Source: Prostheceraeus crozeri
Taxonomy: Eukaryota > Platyhelminthes > Polycladida > Euryleptidae
Length of the DNA stretch: 64,000 nucleotides
Assembly: GCA_907163375.1 (NCBI GenBank)
Contig: CAJQUW010005236.1
Location: 1 to 64,000 of the forward strand
Reading direction: 5' to 3'
The notes beneath the pieces are model-generated. The model had not been told where the DNA came from. It made no database searches and saw only the letters and a list, made by a program, of their open reading frames with translations. The translations under genes and the position numbers were made by a program. Shown here one piece after another: positions 12,093 to 24,276 of the stretch. Within the stretch, counting starts at the first letter, position 1. Every line of letters starts with the position of its first letter.

Positions 12093-12321
12093 GGGGAGAC
12101 TGGGGTGACTTGGCATATGTTTTGTAAAATCGCTGTCAGTGCTTAATAAATGAAGGCGAAGTGTCGGTATTGTGGTCACTCTGTGTCCCAGTACTTACCA
12201 TTCCTCCAGGCCTCATTCATAAGTGGTCAATAGAATCCATACACTTAACATTTTGACATTCGTGGTCAGGTGGGGTGAGTTGGCATAGGGGGTGGGGAGA
12301 GTTGGTATAGGAAGATGTTTG
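12093..12321 (+). repeat. GGGGTGA.TTGGCATA-type repeat
   Basis: GGGGAGACTGGGGTGACTTG at the left, and GGTGGGGTGAGTTGGCATAG plus GGGGAGAGTTGGTATAGG at the right, lie in direct orientation about 180 bp apart. They resemble the iterated ends of a decayed MITE. No inverted terminus was found. Confidence 0.4.
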
Positions 12322-12801
12322 TGTGTCTAAATCAGTGTAGGTGATCCCTAAATATTGTCAACTATTGATCAATTGAAATAGCATAGAACTGTGCGCTTCG
12401 CGACGTTTAACAACTTTCATGGCCATCGCTATGACGACGGCATAGATATCTATCTAATCACAAGCCTAAGTGGTAAAAGCGTAGGAAAGAAGAGTGTTAA
12501 TATAAATCAAAACAAATCAATTGTTTCGAATGCACATAACATTAGGGAGAAGATACTTTTGTGATTTATTTAATCAACACATTATACGAAAGAATACAAG
12601 AGGTGCAGATAAAAATTTTTTAATTGAAACATCGTCTAACTCCACGTTTGGGAGCATTTCGACGTTAGTATCAGCCGTAATTATCATGTCGAAAGTTGAT
12701 GACAAGAGCTTACGAATGATGCGTCATTCAAGTATTTATTTCGTCCTCAGATGGAAAAAATGAACCCGCAATCAGACATGTAAATTTCTAATTTCTTTTC
12801 A

Positions 12802-12963
12802 GTTGACCTTTTAACCTCATTAGGCCAACCACTTATGAAAACTATTAATGGCATTCAAAGAGTACTAAACATGGTCTCCACTAATTTAGGCCTAACTGAA
12901 GGTTTCATTCTTGTTAATATGGATTTGCAGTTAGCAGAATACATTGAATCTGAAGGCTGCTGA
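12802..12963 (+). other. Unrecognised open segment after a good acceptor
   Basis: TTTCTTTTCAG at about 12791-12801 is followed by a frame of about 50 codons (DLLTSLGQPL..., ...LAEYIESEGC) ending in TGA. No family was recognised and no donor was identified. It could be an exon of an unknown gene, a decayed transposon piece or chance. Confidence 0.2.
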
Positions 12964-13683
12964 ATAGCAGTTTCTATTACTCCTGAAACACATGCACCAC
13001 AGATACTTTAGTGAATTAATTAACAATAGAACAGCATTGATATACTTGACGATCAAAAAGTTATTTTCTGGGCTAGTTGAATTACAGAATTTAGGAATCT
13101 TCTTTTACAACTAGGCCAACTAGCTGTATGAAAAGTGACATCAGAAAGTGAAGTGACAAATCGCTAATAAGCTAACTTATTACTGAGGGATTATTTACAC
13201 AGGATTATCATTCGCGGATTACAGGTCGCCCCTGCATGTGTTTTGCCATCTAAAATGCCGATTTTTGGTAAGCTGCATATAACACTCATTCAGTCAATTG
13301 AAATTAGAAAATGAAATCAAATGAATTTGCACCATATTGTAGTTCAACTGACTTTTATTGCATGGCTGCTCTAGAGAAGCTATGATTTTGGATAGCTAGC
13401 TCAAGAAATGATAGAAGTGTCCGTTAATGAACATCAGGAAATTCACTCTTGACGACGTTGACTGTGAGCACTGCATTGTCTGCAAGTGCTCGTAACTTCC
13501 CTATGATGTGTGTTATGCAGCAAAATTGCCCACTGCTGTTAATTTTGCCAAAAAGAGTCCTCTGGGGGTGACTACACACGCTTTTTGATCTTGTTTCTTT
13601 TTGCATTTTTCTGACCACTCTTGCGAGACTAAAATGCTTGTTCAATGCTGATTTGTTTTGATGAATATGTGATGAAAATAATC

Positions 13684-16600
13684 CAGGCCTCCCACTCAAC
13701 CTAAAAAACCTAAATTTTTCAAATTTCAGTGAAAAACCTAAAAATGGCCTAAATTTATATAAGAAACCTAAAAAACCTAAATAAATTAAATATATGTTTT
13801 CTGATGATGAACTTTATTTCAGTGACTACACCTCAATTTATCCTCCATCGCATGTATATGTTCTCTACAGAAGAATCACCTTTTACAGCTTATTTCAAGA
13901 AAATCCATTATCCTTTAAAAGGTATGCAATTGTTCGTCCGGTTTGTTATATTTTATTCGACTTTTGCCGATGTGAGAATTCGTTCTAAGGATACCCAAGT
14001 TATCAAACAATTGGACAATGGTCTTGATATGCTAAGTGAGAAATGTCAAAAATGTGCATCCCAAAGTGGAGAAAAACATCGAGTGACTTGTGAATATAGG
14101 CCTATTTGATTTGATTGATCAATATTCGAATTCTACAAGCGGACAAAAATTGAATAGAACTGTTTATGGATTCATGTGACTTTTTTTGTTTGGTTTAACG
14201 TTCAATCTGTTACAGCTTTTTTTTCAAAGAATGTATTTATGGGGGTCAACTTTCTTGACAGAAATGTAATTTTACTGATTTTTCTTATTTGCTTTTGTAC
14301 TCGTATATCTGTTGCTTTGAGAATAAACGCTCGTGCAATAGACATATGTTGAATTCAGACCTTTTTTATTTATATCAATGTACATTATGATATACTTGTA
14401 TCAATTGTCACTTGTCATCAATATCACTTGTATATCAATTGTAACTATTCCTTCTCGGGTGCCACTGAGGATACAGAACTATTGAGAGAACAATTTCCAG
14501 ATTCAAAAATTGTTAAAAGCTACCAGATGAGTGAAACGAAGATGAAGTATGTCATCCAGTTTGGGATATCACCTTATATACGAGAGGAAAATATTCGAGA
14601 TTTGAGAAACAGTCCGTATAGCTTCAAATTTGACGAAACTACAACATCACAGGTCAAGAAACAGTACGATGGATATGCCCAATTCTGGTCCGAAAAAGAA
14701 AACAATATAGTTTCTGTGTATTGTGGTTCACTGTTTATCGGTCATTGTACCAGTGAACAACTCTTGGAGCATTTCTTCAAATTGATAGATCAAATGCAGT
14801 TGAGTTCTCATTTGCTGATTCACATCGGTATGGATGGTCCAAATGTGAACAAGGCATTCCAGGACATGCTTAAGGGACATTGCGGAAATAAGCAGACAAC
14901 TATTGTAGACATTGGTACATGTACTTTACATAAAGTACATAATGCTTTTCGTCAAGGTTTGACGGTTTTGGGCTTTGACATAGACAAACTCGTAATAGAC
15001 ATTTCGTCTTACTTCAAATTGTCCGCTGCTCGTCGTGAAGACTATGAAATGATGGAGACATTCACCGATATAACCCCACGAGTTGCGTTGCGACACGTTA
15101 CCTCAAGATGGCTGTCTCTTCGGAAGGTGTGTTTGCGAATACTTGAACAGTATCCAAATTTAAAGCAATATTTTCTTGTTTATCTCCCAGAGCAAAAATC
15201 CTTCAAAAAAGAGATTGAAAACACGCCTTGATACCAAAGGATTGTTAAAGCTCTGACCGATCCGATCGCACAAGTCTACATCAGCTTCGTAGCATACGCT
15301 GCAACGGATTTTGAGAGGTATCTCACAGCGCATCAAACAAGTGAGCCAATGATGCACAATATGCACGATAACATGATCAAACTGATGAGCAACGTCACCC
15401 AGAAATTCATGAAGGCGTCTCATGTTAATAGAAAATCAGACTTCTCCTCCATGAATTTCATCTCAACAAAGTTGACATAGGAACACGAGCTTTGGTTTTG
15501 CTGTGCGAGAATAATGTATCTGAAAAGGAAAAAAATGATGTCCAATCGAATTGTTTGAAGTTTTTTGTGAAAGCTGAAGGTTACTTGCAAGCACAACTGC
15601 CCATAACAAACGAGATTATCAAAGATGCCCGAGCTTTACACTCACACAATCGCTTAGAATCTTGGTCGCTAGAAGCAATTTCTAGGCTGGCACTCACAAT
15701 TGCACCAAGTATGTCCAAAGAAATGCATAGGGTATTTTCCGTGAATGAAAACTTGACCAATAAAGACATATGCGATATTATTCGATGTCAGTGGCGTGAA
15801 TATCAAACTGAGGATATCCCCAAAGAATGGCACAGAGCTCCAATGACGGACAAGCATCAAAGTAGAAGAAACCAGCATTCCTATTGGAAAGAGGTAGAAA
15901 CTCAATGGTGCGAAATTGACAAAAAGGATGAAAATGAAACCCTTGTACCAATTGATGAGTACTGGGCTCGCGTCTTCCAGATTCAAAATGAAAATGGTCG
16001 GGCAAAATTTCGTCAATTGGCTGCTTTGGTTAAATGTGTTCTGTCATTGTAACATGGAAATTCCGGTCCAGAGAAAGGTTTTTCTCTAAACAAAGCTATC
16101 TTGCAGGCTCATGGTTCGTCGCCTAATGAGGATACGCTCGTTGCATTGAGAAATGTTCGTGACAAACTGATCGTTTCAGGGAAGGTCACGAAATTTATCA
16201 TAACAAACGAATTACTGCAATCTGTTAAAAATTCAAGACAGCGATATCACAATGATCTTGAATCCAAACGAAGATTAGCGGAAGCTGAATCACAACCGAG
16301 AACACTAAATAAAGATAAGAACAAAATTGAACGACAAAAGAAAAGTGGATTATCTGAGATAGATGAGAGAATTATGAGTAAGGAGGAAGGAATTCTAGTG
16401 GCAGATGAGGCCATGTCAGACGGGAACAAGAAGTTACAAGCTGCATTAAGCGCAAAGCCTCTGAGCTCCCAAAAATTGCAGATTGAAATGGGAGCTGAGA
16501 GAAAAAGAAAGCTTCAGCAGTAGATAGGTCTTCTAAAGAAACAAAGACTAGAATTAGACAAGCAGTAGTGATGAATTATATAAGTATACTCCCTTCCTGT

Positions 16601-17122
16601 AATTACTCATATGTTTTCGAACACTTTAAGTTTTTGGATTTACATTCCGTTTCTACCTATTTGTTTTCACAAGACTGAAGGTTAGATTTTTCTAATAATC
16701 GTTTATATTAGAGTTAATTTGTATTATAAAAAGAATAATAGAACTCGTTATGGTTTTCTATTCTTGACTGACATTCTGAATTGATTGCGCGAACATTTTA
16801 AACAATTATATGCCTAAGAATCATAATACGAGCGTACAATGCTTGTGTTCGAATACATAGAGTATTACATTTGTAACTCATGCGTTATACTCGTTTGATT
16901 GATTGAGCATATTGTTAATAATCTATTCTTTGTTAAGTTTATAAGTTTGTGTTTTTAATATGAAACTTTATCATTTTGATTCCTATTTTTGAGAAGGAGA
17001 ATATATTTTTATTGATGAACTGTCAGAGTTTTTGCTTTTTCAATGTACTATCCCTACAAATTCATATTTATAAAACCTAAAAAAAATTTAAAAAAATTTT
17101 TTTCCAAGGCGTGGGAGGCCTG
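13684..17122 (+). mobile_element. Near full-length hAT-like DNA transposon, CAGGCCT ends
   Basis: The ends are inverted: CAGGCCTCCCA at the left and TGGGAGGCCTG at the right. They are flanked by an exact 7-bp target duplication AATAATC (13677-13683 and 17123-17129). Both subterminal zones carry many direct ACCTAAA/CCTAAA units on the same strand (13700-13790 and 17070-17090). The 3.4-kb interior holds one transposase gene (next entry). hAT elements normally give 8-bp duplications, with 5- to 8-bp variants known, so 7 bp is acceptable. If the left end is read one base earlier, the duplication is 6 bp. The element looks non-functional because the transposase is interrupted. Confidence 0.85.
14428..16523 (+). 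pseudogene. hAT-superfamily transposase with three breaks
   Basis: This is an RNase-H-fold transposase in pieces. Piece one (14428-15231) has FDETTT with the probable first catalytic Asp (codon 14632), DGPNVNKAF, the Cys/His pair in TCTLHKVHNAF and the TSRWLSL block typical of the group. A TGA at 15229-15231 interrupts it, and the same frame then stays open to 15480. A frameshift near 15440-15465 moves the reading to the frame of 15492-16052. A TAA at 16050-16052 precedes HGNSGPEKGFSLNK, the counterpart of the hAT block that holds the catalytic Glu. The final stretch to 16523 is charged and helical. I saw no BED finger at the N-terminus. The open frame at 13804-14109 lies upstream, but I cannot show that it belongs to the gene. 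The few breaks suggest a fairly recent insertion. Confidence 0.8.
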
Positions 17123-17562
17123 AATAATCGTACTTTTATACAAATTTGATAGGTGAGCAATTTTGCTACAAAACACTGCAATTGGTAAACAAAATGAGTG
17201 GACTTCATGTACACACACAAAGAGACAGTTCATAAATTGTCGTGACCACTTAAAATGAGTTTTTAGCTCTGTTTGCTTCTGAAGGGTCTTTCGTGGCTAT
17301 GCCAACATTAATGTCTTCTTATTTCCCAGAAACGACACCGATAAGCTTTCATGAGCAGAATTCAACCGGTCACCCTGATACCCTGATTCGATTAGTTAAA
17401 GTAAAAAAATTGAAACATGTTCAAGACAAGCTGCTAAATAATACCAGACTTGACCTCAGTGTTAACCACAAATGGCAGGCATTGATCCGGATCGGTCCCG
17501 TGCCTGCTTTCAGCTCTGTGGCACAATCCTGGACTTCAAGCATATAAAAAATTAACTTTTGG

Positions 17563-18175
17563 CAGTGGTGGGCAACGCGTGGCCCGCCGGGACATATGGG
17601 TGGCCCGCCACCGCTTCTCATATCTATAGTGGCTCGTGGACATTATTTGAATCGATGATGTGAAAATGACTCACTCCCGCTTCGACTTTTAGGAGGTGCA
17701 TCTAAGGGTGAGGGATGCTCTTTAGAATTTGCATAACCATTAATTAACAACTAAATGAGCTGTAAATGTAGCATGATCAATAATTGTAGCAAAATCAGGT
17801 TTATCTTGTGCGACTTTCAGGCGGATAGCTGCATTGCAGTTACATACCATTGTTTTTGGATGAAATAAGGTAATGTCGGCAAAATCACCAAAAAAGTCAA
17901 ATTGCGTTTAACTCCACAAAATAATGGCTTCCATGATATGGGCCTATTCGCTCTTCAAATTTCACAGGAATTGTAGAAAGTAAATTATGATTTCTCAATA
18001 TGTAAAATTTTGGTATGTAATACGACCACTATACATGCATTTTCGGTACATCAGCTCAAATATGCACTTAGAAGTACGGAATAAAAGAAAAGTAGGCCTA
18101 TACTACTGCCTTTTAAAATTGGTGGCCCGCGAGCCTTTTTGCGTCCCGCTATCCCAACTTGGTTGCCCACAACTG
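17563..18175. mobile_element. hAT-type MITE, GGCCCGC-rich ends
   Basis: The left end CAGTGGTGGGCAAC and the right end GTTGCCCACAACTG are inverted with one mismatch. GTGGCCCGC blocks are repeated inside both ends (17578-17615, 18122-18148). No 8-bp duplication is visible, so the insertion is old or an end is off by some bases. The interior (0.6 kb) has no transposase. Confidence 0.7.
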
Positions 18176-21100
18176 AGTATAGATATCAAGCGAATACATT
18201 GCGAGTAACAATTACGATTTCATTAATGTCGTCAAACAGTACATAATTCGCTACAAATCTTGCGGATACCGACACCGTCAAGTGGCTCAGTTTTCAGTAG
18301 GTATTGCGTCAGGAAACACGATGCATTATCAACCTTATTGGTTTGTTATTTCGTCGAATTTGTGATAAAGCTTCATATTTGTTCATGGGAAGGGAATGAT
18401 TTCATGATTCACACGACGATAACAGAGAATCGATCCGTCTGTTTTTCGGGCTCAGGTGTAATTGAATTGTTTCGTCTCTTCCGAAGTTATTAACGCGCAT
18501 ATTTTCAATTGTTTGAGACGTGAAAGTTAGAAGGAAATGTTGCTGTCACATTTTTCAAGTGCTTAATTTCAAATGTGCTCGCTCGGAATTTTTGGCAAAC
18601 CCTCACATTTCTATCTGAAAATTGATATCTTTACACTGGCGCGTTTCTAGTCACGGAATTTCACCGTTTGAAATGTAATATTATCCAATTTATGAGATAT
18701 ACTGGCGGCGAAATAGGAAAGTACGTCTGCGCCACATTAAAATAAAAATTTGACAGCGACCGAATCTGTTGCCGCTAGTTGAAAATGCTATTTTTGATGA
18801 CACCTACGTCGTTCAAAATACCAAAAGCAATTTTGTAATCAGCTTAAGTGTTTTTCAATCCAGCACCTTGTATCATTTTCGTAGCAATTATTCCTCTAAC
18901 TTGACACTTTGAACAATTAATTCCTTAGCAGTCGTTGACGCTGCGTTTTCCTCTACAATGGCTCGCCATCACGTCTCAGAATGGTTACACAATATGAAGG
19001 ACTGCACAGCAGGCTCCTCTACGTTTATTCATTTTTTATTATGATCAATTGTACCTTTCTCTTCATCAACATAATTATGAAAAATGCCTATTACCTTTAT
19101 GAAGCTGGCTAAGCTTCTTTTATGCATGTAACTAGGCGTCTCATTCGAGAATCATAATAGAATCTGAGGAGAACTTTTTTTGCTTCCTCGTTTTACATCC
19201 CTTTTTCCATGTCTGAGGTGGATGAAGCGAATAAAAGAATTTGAAATGTAAGGCTATGTGGGAAAATTTAAAAAGTTCGAATGAATGGTTGTCATCATAT
19301 ATAATGTATGTCCGATCGGGTAGAAGAATTTTGAAGTCGTTTCAGTTACCTCTCTAATCACGAATCCTCTGAAAAATGATGAATAATGATAAAATAATTC
19401 ATTACATGCATGTAATTTGTGTGATTTATGTTCGTGAGTTGCTGAAGCTGGTGAATGAACAATGAAGTAAGTTGTAGAAGGATATTTCAACGATGCTTGT
19501 CGACTCATTATTCGATAATTCTGAGACAGTCTGCCTGGTTAAGCATAATACTGGTATGTATGCATACAATGCTAAGGCGTGTCGGCAACAATCTACGAAC
19601 TTCAATGCAATACAGTGGGAAAGGAGCGTATTTTTTGGCTCCGCAAATCCGTTTAGAGCGACTCGCAGACCCCTGTCTACGACCGTACAACAGTCCGGGG
19701 CAGTAAATTAATGAGTTCCTAAACATGATGTCTTCTCCGGTAGCATGCGCTGATCTAATTCACTCAGTTGCCATCATGTGAGCTTAGAACGTACACGTAC
19801 AGTGAACCACTAAACTTATTCCTCACGCGACACTGCTTTGGAATCATCTCCCGTGCGTGACCATAAAAATGTCCCTTATGCGGCAAAAATGAGCATTCTC
19901 GGCGCGAATTTGAAGTTTGTCAATGTTGAATGTTTTTTAACAAAATAATTCATTATTGTATCGGTTTTAATGGATTCTCATGTAAGACAGCACCAGTTGT
20001 GGTTTTTGCAACATTTAAGGAAGAAAATGTAAACCAAGGATGAGATCAGCTGTTGGATCCCACTGTTTCACGAGATCGGTCACTTGCAGTTGTGCATTTT
20101 TTGGAAGCCAAATAATGTTTTTACAGGAAGAGCGATTTTGTTGCAACTCGGCGTCCAAAATATTCATGGCGAGCATCTTTCGTATATCACACATCACGGT
20201 TGTTGGCAGTTGGATCGCACATATCCTTTGTATCATTTGAGTTTCCGTTCTTGGTTAGGCGTGCTATCTATGCTTTGACGGTCCATGTCTCGGAATCCAA
20301 AATCCCCAAATTCATTTATTGGAGTAGACCCTAATTTAGTTCATTGTTCATTCCTGTGCGGGGGCATAATTAGCATACAGAAAACAATTTCAAGTTACTC
20401 TGCAACTCTCCTGGCCAAGTCAGTAAATGTCCGTCGGGATTGCAGAGCAGCTGAAGGCTTGCAGTTGACGATGTGCTCCACGGTTTGACGCGTGTGTCTA
20501 CTAGCCCAGGTGGCAGACTCTCACAGGCCCAGCTGATTCATAGCTGATGCCTTTGTCACTTAAGGTAATGCATCATAAATATCGCTACGGTGTGCTGGGT
20601 ATAAGAATGGAGTTCAAGGAATAAAAAAATAGCAATGTCGCTATCACTGGTGAAGCTGTCGTTTGTTTTGTTTTTTTACTTGTAAGTAAATCTTCATATT
20701 ATCTCGATTTTGAACACCGCCGTCTGAACGTCAATCGTTGAAGGTGATGGAACTGGATTTCGGAGACCGATCAACTTTGTTTCGTGCAATCGGGCAATTT
20801 GTAATTGTACCATAAAAAGAATTTTAGGTCATCATCTTTTTCACTCTTTTACTTCGCTATGCAATCGGTTGACTCACGGATTGGTCACATGTGAGACATT
20901 GTTTAAATATCACAGCTCAAGAAATATTCAGAGTCTAGATTAACTGATAACACGTAAGAATTTGGTTCGATATCTGAATTCGATAATTTCAAACAATATC
21001 AGCAGATGTCATCAATGTGAAAAGTTTCAGTCTTTCATATTCAGGTATTGTTATTTCGAAAATAGATGAAATCGTCTGTTTGAGGAGTAATTGCAACGAT

Positions 21101-22178
21101 CAACTCTTCATTCAATGATCCTTGTCGGTTTACAGATCAAAGTGCGGGGAAGATATGAAAGAGAGTAGAAACGTGGGAATGATCCAACAAAATTTCAAAA
21201 TTTATGGCTTAGATGATTGTTTTTCAAACTCCTTGCATACAGTGCTGTTAAGCTCAGTAGATAGCAGATTGTTAATTCATAAAGTCACTGGTTCTCTTCT
21301 TCGTGAAATGCAATTTACAATTATTCGAATGTCAAAAGGCTTTTTATAACAGATATTTCTTGGATTATCACGCAGAGAACGGATGCAAGAGCATCAGAGA
21401 ATTCAGCTTCCTTCAATCGCCCGAGTAATTGTGTATGTTCATCAGGTTAGAGCTAATGTAAATGTATTATAAAACAGCTAAGTGAATTTTGACATCTTTG
21501 TTAAACATCGGCTATAGCTTGCTAATCGAAGGGACTATCTAGAAGTCTATCTAGGAACTGTCAATCTCAATACTTTCTCGCTGTATATATTAGAGGCGCT
21601 GCTGTAAATTTAGCCATGCATGCACTCATCGATTTTAGCGGGAAAATTACATCGTCACACGGCACCACAAATGACCTGCAAACACGAGTAGTAAGCCCAC
21701 GAGGACGTAAACTCTTAACGGGCATCTATGTACTCAGATGACATCCTCACTTACCCGCATCTCGAGTTCTTCTGCAGATCGCTTAACGTAGCCGAGATAT
21801 ACTGTCTAAAGTTGTTAGATTATTCACTGTATGCACCGGTGCATGTGGGACTACCTAAATACGGTAATGCACTTGTTTGGCAGTAAGCGTACGGATTTTT
21901 TGCATGATGAATTCAAGTCAGATTCCCATGACTACCGCGAATTCTGCCAACTAATTATGCAATAGCGACAAACTATGATCACTTAAGTTTTAAGCCAGAT
22001 CTTATAAACATGCCTGACCTCTTCTTTTATCTTCATTGTGGGTCATGAAAATTCGAAAACTGACTTATTTTGTTAATTGTTTTGTTCAATTTCACTTTCA
22101 CGTTGTGATCAATATCACTTTCTCGATCACTTGTCGTGGTGACGAGCGGTCGGATGTAGAGAGCGGCTCCTGCGTTGT
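18176..22178. other. Four kilobases without recognisable content
   Basis: Small frames on both strands overlap around 19455-19726 and 20015-20488 without any recognised motif. The last 180 bp may already be LINE leader. Confidence 0.45.
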
Positions 22179-23264
22179 GTGCATGCATGTCACGTTGCTA
22201 TTGTTACTCTCACGAGAAGTATGATCGATACGCAATACCATAGCGCGCAATACTGTTATTCATCGAATGCTTTATTGAACATTAGAAATCAAGGCTGTTT
22301 TGGTCTACCAAGATCTGTGAAGCGATATGCTTTTATGTTGGGAATATCAAGCAAGCGCCTAAGGAATCATGTTCGACCTTCCAGAATCCCCGTACGAATA
22401 TCAAGGAAGATTCATAACTTCAGTGTTTCTGGTAATTCTGGAAATTTCGATTATAAAACTTCTTCTGACAAAAGACAATTACGTTTGATTAAATTTGTGA
22501 ATAAGAATCGAGAAAAAAAGAATCATCATCACATGTCATTACCATCCTTCATTATGTCTGATGTCCGCTCAATTTTTAACAAAGTAGATGAAATTGGTAT
22601 TTTGCTTCAAAAACACAGTATTGATATTGGATTATTTGTGGAAACTTGGCTTACTAGTGATTTGCCGGATGAGTCTGTTGGAATATCTGGATATAATACC
22701 ATTCGCAGAGATCGACCAAGCAAGCATGGTGGAGGAATCATTTGTTATTGTCGCTCAAACTTTGCACCAGTAATTATTGATAATCAACAGATTTCTCTGT
22801 TGAATGATTGTGGCACGGAATTCCTTGCCGTATTATTTGACACTTTCTCGATGCTGATAATTGGAATTTATCATCCTTTCTGGAATTCCCCGCCTGATCA
22901 TGATGCAGCAGTTGACTGTCTTACAGCTATCATTGATTATGTGGTACTAACCCTCTCTACTAATAACTCATTAAGAATTGTTCTTATGGGCGATTTTAAT
23001 GACCTCAGAAAGTATCAGGGTATCATTGCCAGTGTTACTCAGCTGAAACCTTTAGTTACTTCTGCAACGCGTGGAGATAATATTGTTGATCAAATTTATA
23101 GAAATCCATCTGGCTATCGTAAGCCTCGTATCCTAGCACCTATCGGACGATCGGACCACGCTACTATTTTGTCGCAACCGGAGAATGTTCTTGAATCTGG
23201 TGACTCATCTCGTAAAGTGAAAATCAGGAATTACTCAAATTCTGGAATGGCTGCTTTTTTTTGA
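22179..23264 (+). pseudogene. LINE ORF2, apurinic-type endonuclease domain
   Basis: The frame opens upstream of the domain, and the true start is unclear because the first possible codon is not ATG. The endonuclease begins around MSDVRSIFNKVDEI (22554 onward). It continues through FVETWL with the metal-binding Glu, IRRDRPSKHGGG, LMGDFND with the Asp/Asn pair, GDNIVDQIYRN and the C-terminal SDH motif in IGRSDHATI near 23150. This order is that of the exonuclease-endonuclease-phosphatase fold of ORF2 proteins, which nicks target DNA for target-primed reverse transcription. The frame is lost at the T-run 23255-23262, which has eight Ts where seven would keep it open. Downstream residues in the shifted frame (DALNSIDWIGAVD...) continue the linker to the RT. 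Confidence 0.9.
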
Positions 23265-24276
23265 CGCTCTTAATTCGATTGATTGGATCGGAGCGGTTGA
23301 TTGTTCTGGTGATGTTGATACTTCTATGGAGTCTTTTCAGCAACATCTTGCCAGCCTGTTTGACTTCTATTTTCCTGAGAGAATCGTGCGTTTTCGGCGT
23401 TCTGAACCACCATGGATGAGAGGCTCACTGAAAGTCTTGATAAATGAACGGGACAGATCATTTTTTAAATAGGAAATGGGGAAATTTAAGCGATTGCGTG
23501 AGGAAGTAATCAGTCACACCAGGTATTTGAAGTCGACGTGTTTAAGTGAATCTATTAATTCTAATGATTCTCGGAGAATGTGGAAGGCTGTTAAAACAAT
23601 TAGCAAGTGTATGAAATCGACCAATGACTATACATCTATCTCAGCTGATGATTACAATTCCTATTTTGCCTCCAATTTTCAAGATTCTTCAAACGTACGT
23701 GAACTTTATGATTCAATTCGATGCCTTCCGAGTGAAAAATTGGAAATCACTGAATTTGATGTACTTGCTGTGTTACAGAAGTCAAAGCGCAAATCAAGTG
23801 GTCCAGATAACCTGCCTTATTGGGTGTTTCGAGATGGTGCTTTCGCTCTGGCTCCTATCATTACTCTACTGTATAATAAAAGCATTATCGACGGACATGT
23901 ACCAGCTTGTTTTAAGCAAGCGAATGTTTCTCCTGTTCCGAAGTGCCCTAATTCAGTTGCAGTATCTGACGAGCGACCCATTTCGTTACTGCCGCAGTTG
24001 TCGAAAATTTTTGAAAAAATTGTATGCCGTAAATGGTTGCTGCCTTATATTCGTCGTCAATAACAGACAACAATTTGCATATATTTCTGCTCCCGGAAGT
24101 GGTACCACATCCGCATTAACCTATACTTATTTGCACATCTTGAAGCATCTCAATTGTTAATCAGGAGTTGTTAGTATGGTGGCAATTGATCTATCTAAAG
24201 CATTTGACAGACTGACCCATGAATCCATCATTAGTGCTTGTGTTCATTTCTTTATCCCGAAGGAGTTAGTTATGTG
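23265..24276 (+). pseudogene. LINE ORF2, N-terminal half of the reverse transcriptase
   Basis: The linker (FPERIVRFRRSEPPWM) leads into RT. Recognisable blocks are SSGPDNLPYWVFRD (RT motif 0/1), the block around VPACFKQANVSPVPK, RPISLLPQLSKIFEKIV, then SAPGSGTTSALTYTY and MVAIDLSKAFDRL with the first catalytic Asp of motif A. The last codons before the inserted element read KELVM; the reading resumes as MWICSYLSKRKQRV right after it (26490 onward), so the insertion point is inside motif B's lead-in. TAG at 23470, a frameshift near 24060 and TAA at 24158 interrupt this half. Confidence 0.88.

Noticed and set aside
13424-13699. Minus-strand 91-codon gene
   Set aside because: It crosses the transposon boundary at 13684 and has no motif.
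15581-16016. Minus-strand frames of 60-115 codons
   Set aside because: They are antisense shadows of the hAT transposase.
23624-24160. 178-codon plus-strand frame in the LINE
   Set aside because: Most of it is out of frame with the RT; only its last part coincides with real RT sequence after a frameshift.
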